Source: Aphanomyces cochlioides (lineage: Eukaryota > Oomycota > Saprolegniomycetes > Saprolegniales > Verrucalvaceae). From it: a stretch of DNA of 64,000 nucleotides. The notes beneath the pieces are model-generated. The model saw only the letters and a list, made by a program, of their open reading frames with translations, was not told the DNA's origin and made no database searches. This document shows, piece after piece, positions 1-11,804 of the stretch (positions within the stretch are counted from its first letter, which is position 1; the number at the start of each line of letters is the position of its first letter). The position numbers were made by a program, and so were the translations under genes. Location: contig JAHQRK010000004.1 in the NCBI GenBank assembly GCA_019828595.1, forward strand, positions 2,294,001-2,358,000, written 5' to 3'.

Positions 1-1803
1 GATTTCACTTTTTTTGCGACGTCTGCAACTTTTTTGCCCTTGCTCATCGGACTATCGACATCGCCGCTGGTCGAGACGACGTCAAGTACAGTTGGGATCG
101 CTGGCAATGTCAATTGAGCCCTCGGACTACTCTTGCCTCCAGTTTTTGCTGAGCTCTTGGGAGCTTTCTTGTTCCAGAGCGACTCGACTTCGACTGGGTT
201 CTCTGCTGAACAAGTTGCCAGCGATGGTGCCCACGTATTAAGCGAGCAGTACCATTTCAGAGGGAGCGACGCAATGTCGATGTGTGGCGGCACCACGCGC
301 CACTTCCCGCATGATTTATTCTCACATTGGACCCATTTTTCTTCAGTCGGCTCATCATCCCTTGGAGAAGCTCCCGTTTGTTTGGCTGCGCTCTTAACTT
401 GTGTCTTCAGTTTGTCCTTTGGCTTTTTACCCAGTTTGAGCTTATCTTTCTTCTCGGCCTCACGTTTGCGAATATCGACGATAGCATTAGATGCCCGTGG
501 CGATGAAGCTGAGACCTGTGGCGGCGCTGGGTCGTCTGGAGGTGGCTTTACTTTGGTCTTCTTTGCCTTGGGCTCAACGACTTCCTCGGCAACATCACAC
601 GATGCATACTTGGAGTCCCACGAGTTCATCGTGCAGTACCAAGCAGTCTGAGAGATCTTGTCCAGATCGACGTCTTCCGGCACTGTCCGCCATTTCTTGC
701 AGCGATCACATTGAACCCACTTGGCTTCGTCGGCCTCTTCCACGTCATTTCCAGACGTCGACGTGGCGCGAGCTCGTTTCTTCTTTTTGCTTTTCTTTTT
801 GTTTCGGACGCTCTCTGCTGTCTTGGAATCGTCACTGTCTCTGTCTTTGTTGGGGATGATAATGTTCAGATCAAGCTTGTGTGGTGGCGAGTCGGGAGAA
901 TGTGCCGTAGCGGCAAGAGGAATCGACGATGCCACAGCCGCAGACTCCTCAGAAAGCTCGACTTTGGTCTCTCCAGGGAGAGGAGGCTCTGACGTCTCGT
1001 CGTCGCTCGAGTCGTCCTTGGACTTGCCACCGCTCTTCTTCTCTTTCTTTTGCTTCTTGTCTTTCTTCTTGTCCTTCTTCTTTTTTTTCTTCTTGTCTTT
1101 CTTCTTCGACTCGTGCTTGGAGTCTCCATCACTGTCGGCCACGACAGACTCATCCACAGACGAGAGTGACTGTCGCCCATCGGGTCTCTTATGAGACTGG
1201 CATATACCACGAGTCGAGCAGAGTCGCTCAAAGCCTACAGACTTGCGTGAATCTTTCTCAATCTTCTCGAATCTTCGTACCTGACGATGGAAAGCAAGTC
1301 GCGTGATAGGCTCGTGGACACCTCGTGCATCGAATGGCTTGAACGGCCTCGCCTTGACTCTCACATTTGTGACACGTGTGTAGGGGACATATGAAGGACG
1401 TGTTGTCGAGCAGACGAGTGAGTGGGAGTTGTTTCACGCATGCAACGTGGTAAAACTTTCCACAGCCTGCCGCTCGACAGGGCACGACATCGTCACTCGA
1501 GGGTTCATGGCACACAAAACATCGATGCGACTTGGTTCTGCATTCGATACACTGCCACGTGGACGACATGATTTCGTTGGGGTAGCAGGCAATGTGGAAT
1601 TTCCGAAAGCAGGACCCTGAGCAGGTGAGAATGATCGAGCTGTTGTCCAAGAGGCCCTCGCATTCGTCACAGATCGCGTCGGGGGAGTACTGCATCTTTG
1701 GCTTTCCTACTGGGGCTGCTCCAAGCAATCTCTGCTTGCGGACGAGGAGATTGTCGGACGAACTGCTGCTGGAATTGCTGCTCTCGTCGCCGGAATCGGC
1801 CAT
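1..1803 (-). CDS. PHD/CW zinc-finger protein, left copy (3' end cut by window edge)
   Basis: Probable chromatin-reader protein. It starts at ATG 1803 with a Ser-rich leader, then has cysteine/histidine-rich tandem PHD fingers (CDEC, CIEC, CFVC, CPLHTCHKC patterns), a Lys-rich acidic linker and CW domains (WVQCDRCKKWR, then WVQCENKSCGKWR). PHD and CW modules read histone H3 lysine methylation; no SET domain is visible. One intron is inferred at 1280-1235. The frame then stays open on the minus strand to base 1, where a third CW region is expected by analogy with the copy at 2922-5597. Bases 559-1668 are nearly identical to that copy, while the flanking parts of the same gene are clearly diverged. 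Where the other copy has tryptophan after CRTK, this one has serine (codon around 1528). Domain call is strong, function is inferred. Confidence 0.85.
559..1668 (-). repeat. Left arm of near-identical inverted duplication
   Basis: This 1,110-bp stretch is the reverse complement of 2958-4067. Positions sum to 4626 throughout, including across an intron and a poly-lysine tract, so I see no indel. The only difference I see inside is base 1528 versus 3098. Immediately outside, both sides are still homologous but much diverged. Confidence 0.85.
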
Positions 1804-2921
1804 TGGGCTTGCGCTTTGTCAAATCGACCGGAGAATCCGATTGGCTGAACCGAGCATCCGAATAAATCTCCCAACATCCAGAGGCGCAAAATTATCCGGA
1901 TATTTATTGTGGATTCGCTAGAAATTTCCCAATTTGGATTCGTTTTTTGTATCAATCTCCAATCGCGCCAATACATTGGATGAATGAAAATTAGAACAGT
2001 ACTTGCTCTCATGGAAACTGTACTTTCTTTAAAATTTTATTCAGCCAATCACAATCGCCCAAAATATTTATTAGCCAATGGCGTCCATTGGTGAATCGAT
2101 CCGCTGGCATGATAATTCGTATCAAATCAACACTAACCTGTGAAAATAAAAATCAAACATGACAGTATATAATAGTTAAAAGGCTATGATTTTCAAGTGA
2201 ATTTTTGTGTCGACTCTTTTTCTTAATGAAAGTCAAACGATCAAATTATACAGTATTTTGTCTTCGCTGGCAAGTTGCAATGCTGCGCGACTAGGGCGCC
2301 ACTGACGACTCCATGCAGTAGTTCAATTTGGATATGTTATGAATGAATTGAGCCTGCTTCGTCAAAGGCAATGAGGAACACCACAATTTGAATCGAATCC
2401 GGATAATCATCCGGGCATTCCTGTTGGCGATTCAAGATTCACAGCGTTGTGAGCTTGAACTCTAGACGACAAACTCGATGGTGGGTCAATAAGAACAAAT
2501 GGGGCGTTGCTCTGCAGCAATTAGAATGGGTGTCATACGCTTAATCAAAGGCCAAACAATGTTAAGCCGCCATAAGAAACAGTTCCCTTCTTCTCACGTC
2601 GAATCTCCTCCACCAACCAATTCCAAAGCATGACAAAACTGCGGTTGTGGCTCGTATCTTTTCGAGGATAGCGTTGAAGAATCGCGAAGGAAAAGGCTGA
2701 GGTTATGCAAGAAAACTCGTTGGATCAAGGGAGGCCAGCGCAAAAGTTCTAAATAATGCCATTATCCGGATAGTACGACATTTACAGTACGGATAACTGA
2801 GAAAAAAGATCTTATCCTTACGAGCAAAGCCAGCGTGGACGAGATTGGGAAGTCCACTTGTCCTTTCTCCGTGAATCTGCGCGTTTACAAGAAGTAACTG
2901 CTTGGAACAACTCAAGTCTTA
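1804..2921. other. Intergenic region between the divergent PHD/CW copies
   Basis: No convincing gene is present. The stretch holds a dispersed repeat (1905-2131) and two exact copies of the palindrome TATCCGGATA, at 1893-1902 (90 bp upstream of the left ATG) and 2763-2772 (150 bp upstream of the right ATG). Bases about 2870-2945 are weakly similar to the 5' coding part of the left copy, but contain stops. The right gene has therefore lost or changed its original amino terminus. Confidence 0.6.
1905..2131 (-). repeat. Dispersed promoter-proximal repeat, copy A
   Basis: The reverse complement of this segment matches 18841-19082 with scattered substitutions and one indel of about 15 bases. It carries CCAAT at 2045 and 2075, 30 bp apart. 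It ends about 100 bp upstream of the ATG at 1803. Copy B sits in the same orientation upstream of the ankyrin-TIR gene, so the repeat may carry promoter activity. No coding capacity is evident. Confidence 0.8.
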
Positions 2922-5597
2922 ATGTCAACGATGCAGCCTACCTCTGATGCGATCTGCGACGAATGCGAGGGCCTCTTGGACAACAGCTCGATCATTCTCA
3001 CCTGCTCAGGGTCCTGCTTTCGGAAATTCCACATTGCCTGCTACCCCAACGAAATCATGTCGTCCACGTGGCAGTGTATCGAATGCAGAACCAAGTGGCA
3101 TCGATGTTTTGTGTGCCATGAACCCTCGAGTGACGATGTCGTGCCCTGTCGAGCGGCAGGCTGTGGAAAGTTTTACCACGTTGCATGCGTGAAACAACTC
3201 CCACTCACTCGTCTGCTCGACAACACGTCCTTCATATGTCCCCTACACACGTGTCACAAATGTGAGAGTCAAGGCGAGGCCGTTCAAGCCATTCGATGCA
3301 CGAGGTGTCCACGAGCCTATCACGCGACTTGCTTTCCATCGTCAGGTACGAAGATTCGAGAAGATTGAGAAAGATTCACGCAAGTCTGTAGGCTTTGAGC
3401 GACTCTGCTCGACTCGTGGTATATGCCAGTCTCATAAGAGACCCGATGGGCGACAGTCACTCTCGTCTGTGGATGAGTCTGTCGTGGCCGACAGTGATGG
3501 AGACTCCAAGCACGAGTCGAAGAAGAAAGACAAGAAGAAAAAAAAGAAGAAGGACAAGAAGAAAGACAAGAAGCAAAAGAAAGAGAAGAAGAGCGGTGGC
3601 AAGTCCAAGGACGACTCGAGCGACGACGAGACGTCAGAGCCTCCTCTCCCTGGAGAGACCAAAGTCGAGCTTTCTGAGGAGTCTGCGGCTGTGGCATCGT
3701 CGATTCCTCTTGCCGCTACGGCACATTCTCCCGACTCGCCACCACACAAGCTTGATCTGAACATTATCATCCCCAACAAAGACAGAGACAGTGACGATTC
3801 CAAGACAGCAGAGAGCGTCCGAAACAAAAAGAAAAGCAAAAAGAAGAAACGAGCTCGCGCCACGTCGACGTCTGGAAATGACGTGGAAGAGGCCGACGAA
3901 GCCAAGTGGGTTCAATGTGATCGCTGCAAGAAATGGCGGACAGTGCCGGAAGACGTCGATCTGGACAAGATCTCTCAGACTGCTTGGTACTGCACGATGA
4001 ACTCGTGGGACTCCAAGTATGCATCGTGTGATGTTGCCGAGGAAGTCGTTGAGCCCAAGGCAAAGAAAGCCAAGCTGGATTCACCAACGGACGAAGCATC
4101 GCCTTTGAAGCCATCTTCGACGTCGCTACCCGCTTCTTTCTCGTCAGTTGAAACACCAAAGCGAGAGGCTGAGGTAATTCGTTGTACTTGATGACAATAC
4201 TTTGCTGATGCGTAGAAGAAAGATAAGTCAAAGCTGGGAAAGAAACTGAAAGCAAATATGAAAGTCCAAGTCAAGCATGCTTCCAAACTAACACCGACCG
4301 CGATGTCGTCGCCTATCAAATCTGAATCCACCGAGGTCAAGTGGGTCCAATGCGAGAACAATTCTTGTGGCAAGTGGCGCGTGGTGCCGCCACACATTGA
4401 CATTGCATCTCTGCCTCTAAAATGGTTCTGTTCGCTGAACACTTGGGCTCCAGCGCTCGCCACTTGCGCAGCGGAGAATCCAGTGGAAGTCGAGTCGCTC
4501 TGGAACAAGAAGTCTGCCAAGCCTGTCGTCCCCAAGAGCTCAGCAAAAGCTGGCGGCAGAAGCAGTCCCCGAGGTAAAACAAGTCCGCGAGAGCAGGTGG
4601 CATTTCCAGCGATTCCAACTGTCCTGGACGTCATGTCAACCAGCGGCGACGTCGATAGCCCCATGGGCAAAGGCAAGAAAATTAAATCCCCCGAGAAGAC
4701 TGTGCTGGAATGGGCCATGTGTGATAAATGCAAAAAGTGGCGCAAGCTGCCAGCCCACGTCAAGTCGGCGACGCTGCCGGAGCATTGGTTCTGCTCGATG
4801 AATCATTGGAACCCAGCGTACTTCGTCCATGGACTCTCATTTTCGCTAATTCTTGGCGTAGAGTTGCAAGCTGCAGTGCACCGCAGGAAGCGGACACTGA
4901 ATCGACGGCCGCGGCGCGGATTCCGTTACCGATTCCGAGGCCCGCCGTTCGACGTGGTAAACTCAGCTATCGTGAATTACTCTACGCTGGCAATGGCCAC
5001 ATCCGCAAAGCTTACACGCAAGAGTCATCAACGCTGTCGTTTGAATTCGAAGGCAAAATGTACCATCGCGATGACCAATATCGGAAAAGCTCGCTGTACA
5101 CGACGCCAACGATCGCAGCTGCCGCCGACAACAATGAAATCGACGATAGTCTATCTCTTCCTGCTGAAAACACAACGCTACCGACGTTATCCAAGGCGGA
5201 ATTGGACAAACTCCGCTATCTCCTTCAAGGTCTTGTTAAAGTTGACGACGGGAAGAGCATTCTCGACATGGTGGCGATGCTCCACAGCGAAAAGAACGAC
5301 GCCAAGGACTACTACTCGTACGCTGCCGTCTACCAAACCGTCCAAGCCATGGTCCAAGATGGCGACATGGAAGCCTACCGAGACGAACGAATGGTCACTG
5401 TGACCGTCCCAACCAAGGTTAGCACGTATGCCGAGGCGTACTACGTCGCTGGAGAGGACAATACGGACCTTCGAAGTTGGGAAGAGCGACGAACAAGTCC
5501 GCATTTGCTTTATCGGCGGAAGATTCAGTATAAACTACCGCTCAAAGTGTCCAAGCCGTGGAAACAAAAGGGCTTCTCGGGCTGGATCAACGAATAA
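2922..5597 (+). CDS. PHD/CW zinc-finger protein, right copy
   Basis: Full-length paralogue of the left-edge gene, 847 residues, with inferred exons 2922-3345, 3392-4173, 4216-4817 and 4862-5597 (introns 46, 42 and 44 bp; frame checks). Order: PHD fingers at about residues 10-150, a Lys/Asp/Ser-rich linker, then three CW domains (WVQCDRCKKWR, WVQCENNSCGKWR, WAMCDKCKKWR, each followed by a W-C-N signature), then a C-terminal region of unknown fold. Likely a nuclear histone-mark reader. The 42-bp intron at 4174-4215 is absent from the left copy, where the flanking codons are contiguous. The short start MSTMQP replaces the Ser-rich leader of the other copy, because upstream homologous DNA has stops. 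Bases 2958-4067 are nearly identical to the left copy. Confidence 0.85.
2958..4067 (+). repeat. Right arm of near-identical inverted duplication
   Basis: Partner of 559-1668. The arms are separated by about 1.3 kb and lie inside two diverged inverted paralogues. That layout suggests recent gene conversion rather than a young whole-gene duplication. Confidence 0.85.
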
Positions 5598-5606
5598 CTC
5601 TGTGCA

Positions 5607-8219
5607 TTATTGCCAGATTGCGTTGAGCGTCTTGAGCACGTCGCTGCGCCTCTTGGCCATCCTCGCGTCCCGCTCCGAAGCCATCGCGTTGTGCTTGGAG
5701 AGCACGTGGTTGTAGATCGACCGCAAAGTTTTCAACTCTGGCGGCGTTGACAAGTGGACATTGCAGCACATTATTCGCGATGGTGCGGCGACAGCCTCTC
5801 CTTTGAAGGAAGCCAGCGACGATCCCGATGCGGTTGACAACGACGGAGACAATGAAGCAGCCAACGAGGCCAGTGATGAAGCGGACGAGGATGGACGCCG
5901 CAGCCGCGCTGGGTGATTTGAGGTTGATGGCGGTAATGGTTTCGACGAAGCTCCAGAAGACTGAGGTGCTTGTGGCGTTAAAGTCCTCTCAAGGAACGAC
6001 GTGCGCCAGTTGAGTCCCTACGCCAGAGAAATCGTCAAGACTTTGCCTCACGGAACGCGTACAGAAGCAGGAAGACACGTTTGCACGATGGAGGCTGCTG
6101 TGAAATGCTGCAGCAGGATGGCGCTGTCGGCTGTCGAAGTTTTGGGAAGATAGAGTTCGTCACCAAGGATCGTCCAGCAAGAGCCAAACGGGAGCGACAT
6201 CTCGCTGCCTCGGAATTCATTGCGGCCGTCGATAGTTCCAATCACGTCAGCCGAGCGGCAGTCGAAGACCAGGATCGAGCAGTCCTCTTGACCTACAAAG
6301 GCCTAACGAGCGTCAATAAAGCTTCAATTGCAAGGGCGATAGCACCAAAGGCATGTCGTAGAGCGTGTGGACGGAGACGAAGGCGCTGTTGGCGCCGCGG
6401 CGTACTCGCATGAGAGATCTTTTGCCGGAACAAGTCGATAAAGTCGAAGATTGCATGTCAGAGCGAGCGCGGAGGTCGTAGAAATGGACTTGGTTGTCGG
6501 CGGAAAGACTCAAAAGGAACTCGTTCTTGAAAAGCGCCAAGGAAACGACTGGAGCACTATGACAGCCCAAGCCTGCTTGCATTCAGACGCATGTCCTCGG
6601 AAGCTGAGCGTACCTCCATGTTCGACGCCAAGACGAGAGTTCCACGCCATGATGGTGCCGTTCTTTAGCCCCAAAATGACGAGAGAAGCTGTCAGATCGA
6701 GCGCCGCACTTGTGAGCACTGCTGGAAGAAGCAGAGTCGACTGAGGAGAGGGAGGGACTGGAGACGGTTCCCTGTCCTTGGCGGCATCGTTCGGACGACC
6801 AGACGACGCTGCGGTCAAGCGGTACTGCAGCATTTTATGCTGGGACGCGAGAATGATTCCCGTCGTGGTCACTGACTGCTCCGGCGACGTCTTTGCCGTC
6901 AGGAAAGCAAGAAACAAGTAGAAAGGATAGACGACTGGCTGACGCGGCGGTGCAGCACCGGCTTCTTCGACTGGTTCCTTGGCTTTGCCAGCTTTGGGTT
7001 TGTCCGCTTTCGTCGGTGGCGCACTCGGCACGTCCACGGCGACTGGCTTTGGTGGAGACCAGATGCGAAAGACAGTCGCAGCGTCGACAGAAAGACAAAG
7101 TTTAGCCGCATCCAGGACAAACGTCGCTGGCGGCGGCGTTGCATCAATTTCCGCCACAAGAAACGTCGTATCGAAGACGCTGACGACGCCATTTTCAAAT
7201 TGCACCGCGAGGAAGGCAGCGTCCTCCGCTAGAGTCAGCGCAATGACTCGGTCTTTCGACGCATGAGTGCATCGTAGAGCTAGCGACGTTCCATCGGTCG
7301 AGTAGACGTGGATCAAGCTCTCAAAGACGTCCGAGACGGGCGGCGGCGGCGTTTCTACTTGGTTTTCAATGGCAGTTGGAGCGAGTTTCCATCCCCCGAC
7401 GACGAAAAACGTCGCTTTGACTTGACCTAGTCCATGGCATGAGCAAGGAGACACTGTCAAGAGCACCTCGTTGCATGGTTTGAAAGCGCGACAAGCAGCG
7501 AATTTGGTACCCTGCGGGGAACACGGGCGACTTCTGGAGCGTTGTTTGCGCTCGAGCGCTGTCCAAGAGCTCCAGCAACGTCGCTTCATGCACAAGAGCA
7601 AGCATTTCACGGTCAGAAGTGATCGCTATGGGCCATTCGAGTGCCGCAGATGGCGTTGTCTTCAGTGGAGTCGTCTCCATGGGACGACAGAGGCGACTTT
7701 TGGCTGCATCTTCGCTGCGATCTTCAGCGCTGAGCTGTCCCTGCTCGAGTTTGAACTTTATCGACGACGAGATGATTCCCCAGGCGCCTACAACGTCCAT
7801 TCAAGCCACTTGCTTCTTCCCGTGGACGAGTTACGATCCAAGATGTCATCATGGAGGAGCTTGTCGAGCATGCGGAATGGCTGTGGGAGGGCGGCAAAGG
7901 TCAGCTCGGGGTCAACATGGTCGTCCGGCGCGTGGATGTCGACAAAGTCGAGGAACGCGTCGAGCGAGACAAGTCCCGACGGAGATGTGAAGTGGACCAA
8001 GAGCTTCTTCTCGTCGTCGTCAAGCGCAATCTACAGCATTGGCGTCAATGTCGCTCTACCAAGGTGGCGGTCAACCCCATGCGCCGCCAGTGCTTTATAA
8101 AACTGCGCCGGCGCGATCAAACTCTCGCCTTGCTTGCTATCCTACAAAAAACTCTTCAACGCCATGCGCAGTGGACTTTGGATCACGTGGAAGACGCGGT
8201 CAAGATCAAGGCGTAGCTC
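5607..8219 (-). CDS. WDR93-like EF-hand/WD-repeat protein (probable axonemal)
   Basis: Multi-exon minus-strand gene. N-terminal exons read ELRLDLDRVFH, then DSKQGESLIAPAQFYKALAA and ALDDDEKKLLVHFTSP, an EF-hand-like helical unit. Next comes LPQPFRMLDKLLHDDILD, which I recognise from WDR93-type proteins. Beta-propeller segments follow (KNEFLLSLSADNQVHFYDLR; MIGTIDGRNEFRGSEM), and it ends ...KRRSDVLKTLNAIWQ at 5607. WDR93/CFAP297 relatives are cilia-associated, which suits a zoospore-forming organism. Several 45-bp introns were placed by frame, for example near 6060-6018, 8068-8024 and around 8170-8125. The true start is unresolved: the first frame is open to about 8280 without a clear ATG and abuts the divergent gene near 8.4 kb. 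Family assignment is moderate; coding status is strong. Confidence 0.65.
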
Positions 8220-8407
8220 AAAACAGCGCTGCCTACTCAACGTGGCATGACGGAGAGCGATGGAGAAGGATGTACCGAAGGCGAGTCTTCAACGCTTGAC
8301 GCCCTTGAGCTTCCAGCGCGACTTGACTTGGCCTACTGCGTCGTGAAGCTCTCGCTTGCTTTGACGAGGAGGAGGCGCTGCGGTCGTACCGATCAAGGGT
8401 GTCGCTC

Positions 8408-11400
8408 ATGTCGCCGCCACGTGGAAAGTCTGCAGTTGTAACCGACAGGAGTTACTGCCGCCATCGCCGCAAGGAGATGGACAAATCCAAGGCTGACATT
8501 GCAGCTTCGACGACGATAGCGACGACGCCGTTGGATGCATACAACCATGCACTACGTCGTGGCCGTCATCCGCGCTCGTTTGGACGGCACGACACGTCGA
8601 ATCTGTGGAACTCTCTGTAGGAAGATGGAATTCCCCCTTGAAAGAATTGACGTGGTCGTAGAAAAGCATCGACGGCGCGAGTCGCCCATGTCCGCATCGG
8701 CCAAGGCCTTGGCTCTGTCGTCGACAAGGAGGAGCAGGTACTGTAGCGCCGACAAGACTGCAGCGGATGGACGGCCTTTGTAGTTGACACGACTGGAAGC
8801 AATGCCGCAAGAGAGTCCAGAGCGAAGCGAGCCGAGCCGCCAGAGCTTTTCCCGGGCGACGCGAGGTTTCCTCGGCCTTCACAGAGCTTGATGAGCGTTC
8901 TGCCGCTATAGGAAAGACGCGCGACGTGGGCTCTCCCGTGGACAAACGACGGCCCAAGAAGAAACACCACGGCCACGAAGATGTGATCAAGAGGATCCAA
9001 GCGCTCGGAACCGCGGAAACAAAAGTCCAGACGCCGCGCGGTGGTGCGTCAGCGAATGTCGCCGCCAACGACATTGACACGGCCAAGCTACGCAACGATT
9101 TCAGTTCCCAGAGCACGGCGCGGATTTACTACGGCAGCACGGTCGCCTTTGAACTCTTCAATGGCGACATGATGACGGTCGCCGTCGCTGACAGCTCAGT
9201 CGTGGTCCAGCCGCTGGAACACATCAAGTACCAAGCGAAAGGCGCGCGGGATAAAGTTCTCTTCACGCTCATCAATCTCCACGAGCTGCGGAGCGCCAAC
9301 CCGATCAAGTATGGCGACAGTGTCTGGTTGCAGTTGAGCGTAGGGACGGGCGAGACGTCTTGGGAACAAGGCGGTGTCCTCGGCGCTCAAGTCCGGAAAG
9401 CGCCAGAGCTCAACGCGCTCTCGTTGACGCACAAGAAGCCGCCCGTCAATGTCGTGACCGCGGACGACAATGCACCAGAACTACTGAGCAACGTCGGTCT
9501 TCCCGTGCCCATTCGAGCGTATCTGCCCAAAGTAAGCCGTCGTCTCCCCTTCCACGTTGATCAAATGCGCCGTGTAGACGCGGGATGAGACGACGGACGC
9601 TCAAATCGACGACATGCAAGGCCGTCTGCGCAATAAATCGTCGAGGATGCTCGGGCGCTGGATCATTCGACCGGCCATGGCGAACCCGAACGCCAAAGAT
9701 GTAAGTTCCATGACCTTCGTCGTCCATGACGCTGGCGGTAGAACTACGTGTACAACAACCATGAGATCTACTTGGAGCAGGATTGGTTCTACCTCGGCGC
9801 GGACGTCGGCCCGACGATGAAAGGCCATGTCGCGGTGCTGCGGCAACTCCCGCCGCCCAAGACGTACAAGCCTGGCGAGTACATTGTCGAGCGTCGCACG
9901 GCATGGAGACTTCGCCTCGTGGACTCTTCGAGCGGTGGCTTGGGCTTGACGCACGTCCAGCAGCAGATGGAACGACTGCTCTTCAAGGCCAAGACGCAGT
10001 TGAAAGCGTCGGAACGCATGCGAGACGGTCCGTTCGTCGCTGATGGAACGTGTGGCTAGCATGGAAAGTAGGGGACGTCCGCGTCTACAGCAACAACATC
10101 CACGGCGGACAGCAGTTTGCCCAGCAGCTTCGACAGCACATTCAACACGTCACGGCGGCATGTGATCAAGCGTACTTGGGCCAGCAGCAGCATCGAGTTC
10201 GTCTCGATGGAGCTTCTTCTTGACTTGTGTTGGTTGTAGCTCGAGCACTTGAGCGAGTACTTTGAGAGCAAGATGGCGGCGATGGAAAGCTCGTCGTTAG
10301 CCAGCAGAGGAAACAAACTCTCGCCGCTGGCAAAGCACCAAGGACTACGAGAGACTCCAATGTTGCACGCCGCGCAATCCATGCCGTTGTTGAGTACACC
10401 GCCACCGCCGCTCTCTTCGTCGCCGGTATCGTCGTCTTCGCCATGTTTGACCACATCGTCATCGCCGCACCATGTTGGAGTTCAAGCTGTCTCGTCTTTT
10501 CATGATCGTCTCTCCGTCTAGACCACAGTGTGCAACTTGTGCGTCGCAAAACGATTCAACCTCTGCAGTCATGGCCATGACGTCGCGCGGCTGTTGTCGA
10601 CGGGAGCGCCGCTCCTCATGGCGAAATCCGCGTCGGAGCGTGCACTTCTGGCGAGTAGTGAGCAAACTGCAAGGGCGAAACAAAAAGAAGCGGCAGATCT
10701 ACGAGAGCGCGATCGAATCATGCGGTAGGAAGAAGAGAGAGGGGATCAAAGGAGCATGACCTTCTTATGGGGTTGGTAGAATGCTAAGCGAACAGGACGC
10801 TCGCCTCGTGAGTGTGATCAAGACGACCGAGCATCAGTCGGCCATGGCAGCGATCCAGAGACGCACTGAGTTGGACGACGGAGGGGACACGGCGTTCTAC
10901 TTTACGACGAACAAACGAGCGAGTCGACCGTCGGATGGAGTGAGATGATGGATTTCTGTGGCTCTCAGCTCATCATGAATGTAGCTCCCTGACATCGACG
11001 AGCTCCGTCGACACTTGACGGAAGCGACTGTTCCCCACGAAGAGGAGGTTGAAGACGAGGAAGTTGTCGAGGTACTCGCTCGAGGTACTAGAGCTCATGG
11101 CGCATGGCGTCATCTTAGGGCGAGAGTGACGACGAAGACGATGCGGCCGAGTCAAGCGATAGCGACGACGACTTCATCACTGAAGACGAAATCCAATCGC
11201 TTGATTACATCAATGTCAACAAAGCATCCGCGCTTTACGCAAATGACGACAAGGCGTTCCTCGAGATGCTCACTGGCTTTGCCGAGTTGGCGCAGCAACG
11301 AATCGTGCCGCAGCTCAAAGAAGCGATGGCATCGCACAACAAGGCTTGTTTGCTCGAAACAGCCGACTTCCTCGCTCGGGTATGGCTCCATAGGAACTCC

Positions 11401-11695
11401 AAGCGATTCAATGATGTAGGCTGCCGAGTTTGTCGTCGCGCGGCGGATCCAAGTTCACGTCATGGGGCTCATTCAAAGGTACAAAGCCTGATGAGGACTT
11501 GCTCACCCCGTAGCATTGGCTTGTAGTGTCGCGACGAGCAATGTGGACGACTTCACGGGCATTGGACCGATGTTGGATAAGCTGATCCAAGAAGTCGAGG
11601 GAACGATCCACTACGCCGAGACCTTCAAGGCCGAGATGGAAACGCGAACTGCTGACGCCATGGCCTTCGACGCATCTGTCAATGGATCTGTGTGA
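8408..11695 (+). CDS. Uncharacterised long protein: trefoil-like core, Cys/His motif, coiled coil, Hpt-like end
   Basis: Frames join through about a dozen 40-55 bp introns into one gene ending at TGA 11695. The start near 8408 is tentative. The N-terminal third is basic and disordered. From about 9060 there is a beta-rich region (YYGSTVAFELFNGDMMTV, GDSVWLQLSVGTG, NNHEIYLEQDWFYLGADVG, AWRLRLVDSSSGG) resembling MIR/IP3-receptor-type trefoil repeats. Then come a CNLCVAKRFNLCSHGHD zinc-binding-like motif and a charged helix (ERALLASSEQTARAKQKEAA). Last is an acidic linker and a helical domain from about 11240 with the layout of a histidine-phosphotransfer fold, but without a clear HxxKG phospho-acceptor. 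I do not recognise the family. It could be two adjacent genes, but the frames connect. Confidence 0.55.
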
Positions 11696-11708
11696 AAATT
11701 TTGAGTGT

Positions 11709-11779
11709 TAAGGGGTTAATGGAGCTGAGGGGTTTAATTAATTTGGGGTGAAGGGTTTGAGGGGTGCAGGGGTTTAAGG
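11709..11779 (+). repeat. G-tract cluster upstream of the amidohydrolase gene
   Basis: Six GGG/GGGG runs occur within 70 bp just before the ATG at 11805. Bases 11745-11772 hold four runs with 4-5 base loops, a candidate G-quadruplex. A C-rich cluster at 47246-47292 is related in reverse complement (GGGGTGCNGGGG core). Confidence 0.6.
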
Positions 11780-11804
11780 TAGTCATTTTTGAGTAAGTTC
11801 ATCG

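Noticed and set aside
1..5597. Whole PHD/CW pair as an assembly fold-back artefact
   Set aside because: The arms are flanked by diverged homologous sequence and differ in an intron and the amino terminus, so they are real paralogues. The identical core alone still deserves a read check.
8406..9116. 236-codon minus-strand reading frame
   Set aside because: It is antisense to the long plus-strand gene, whose exons join cleanly. It has no motif and no splice partners.
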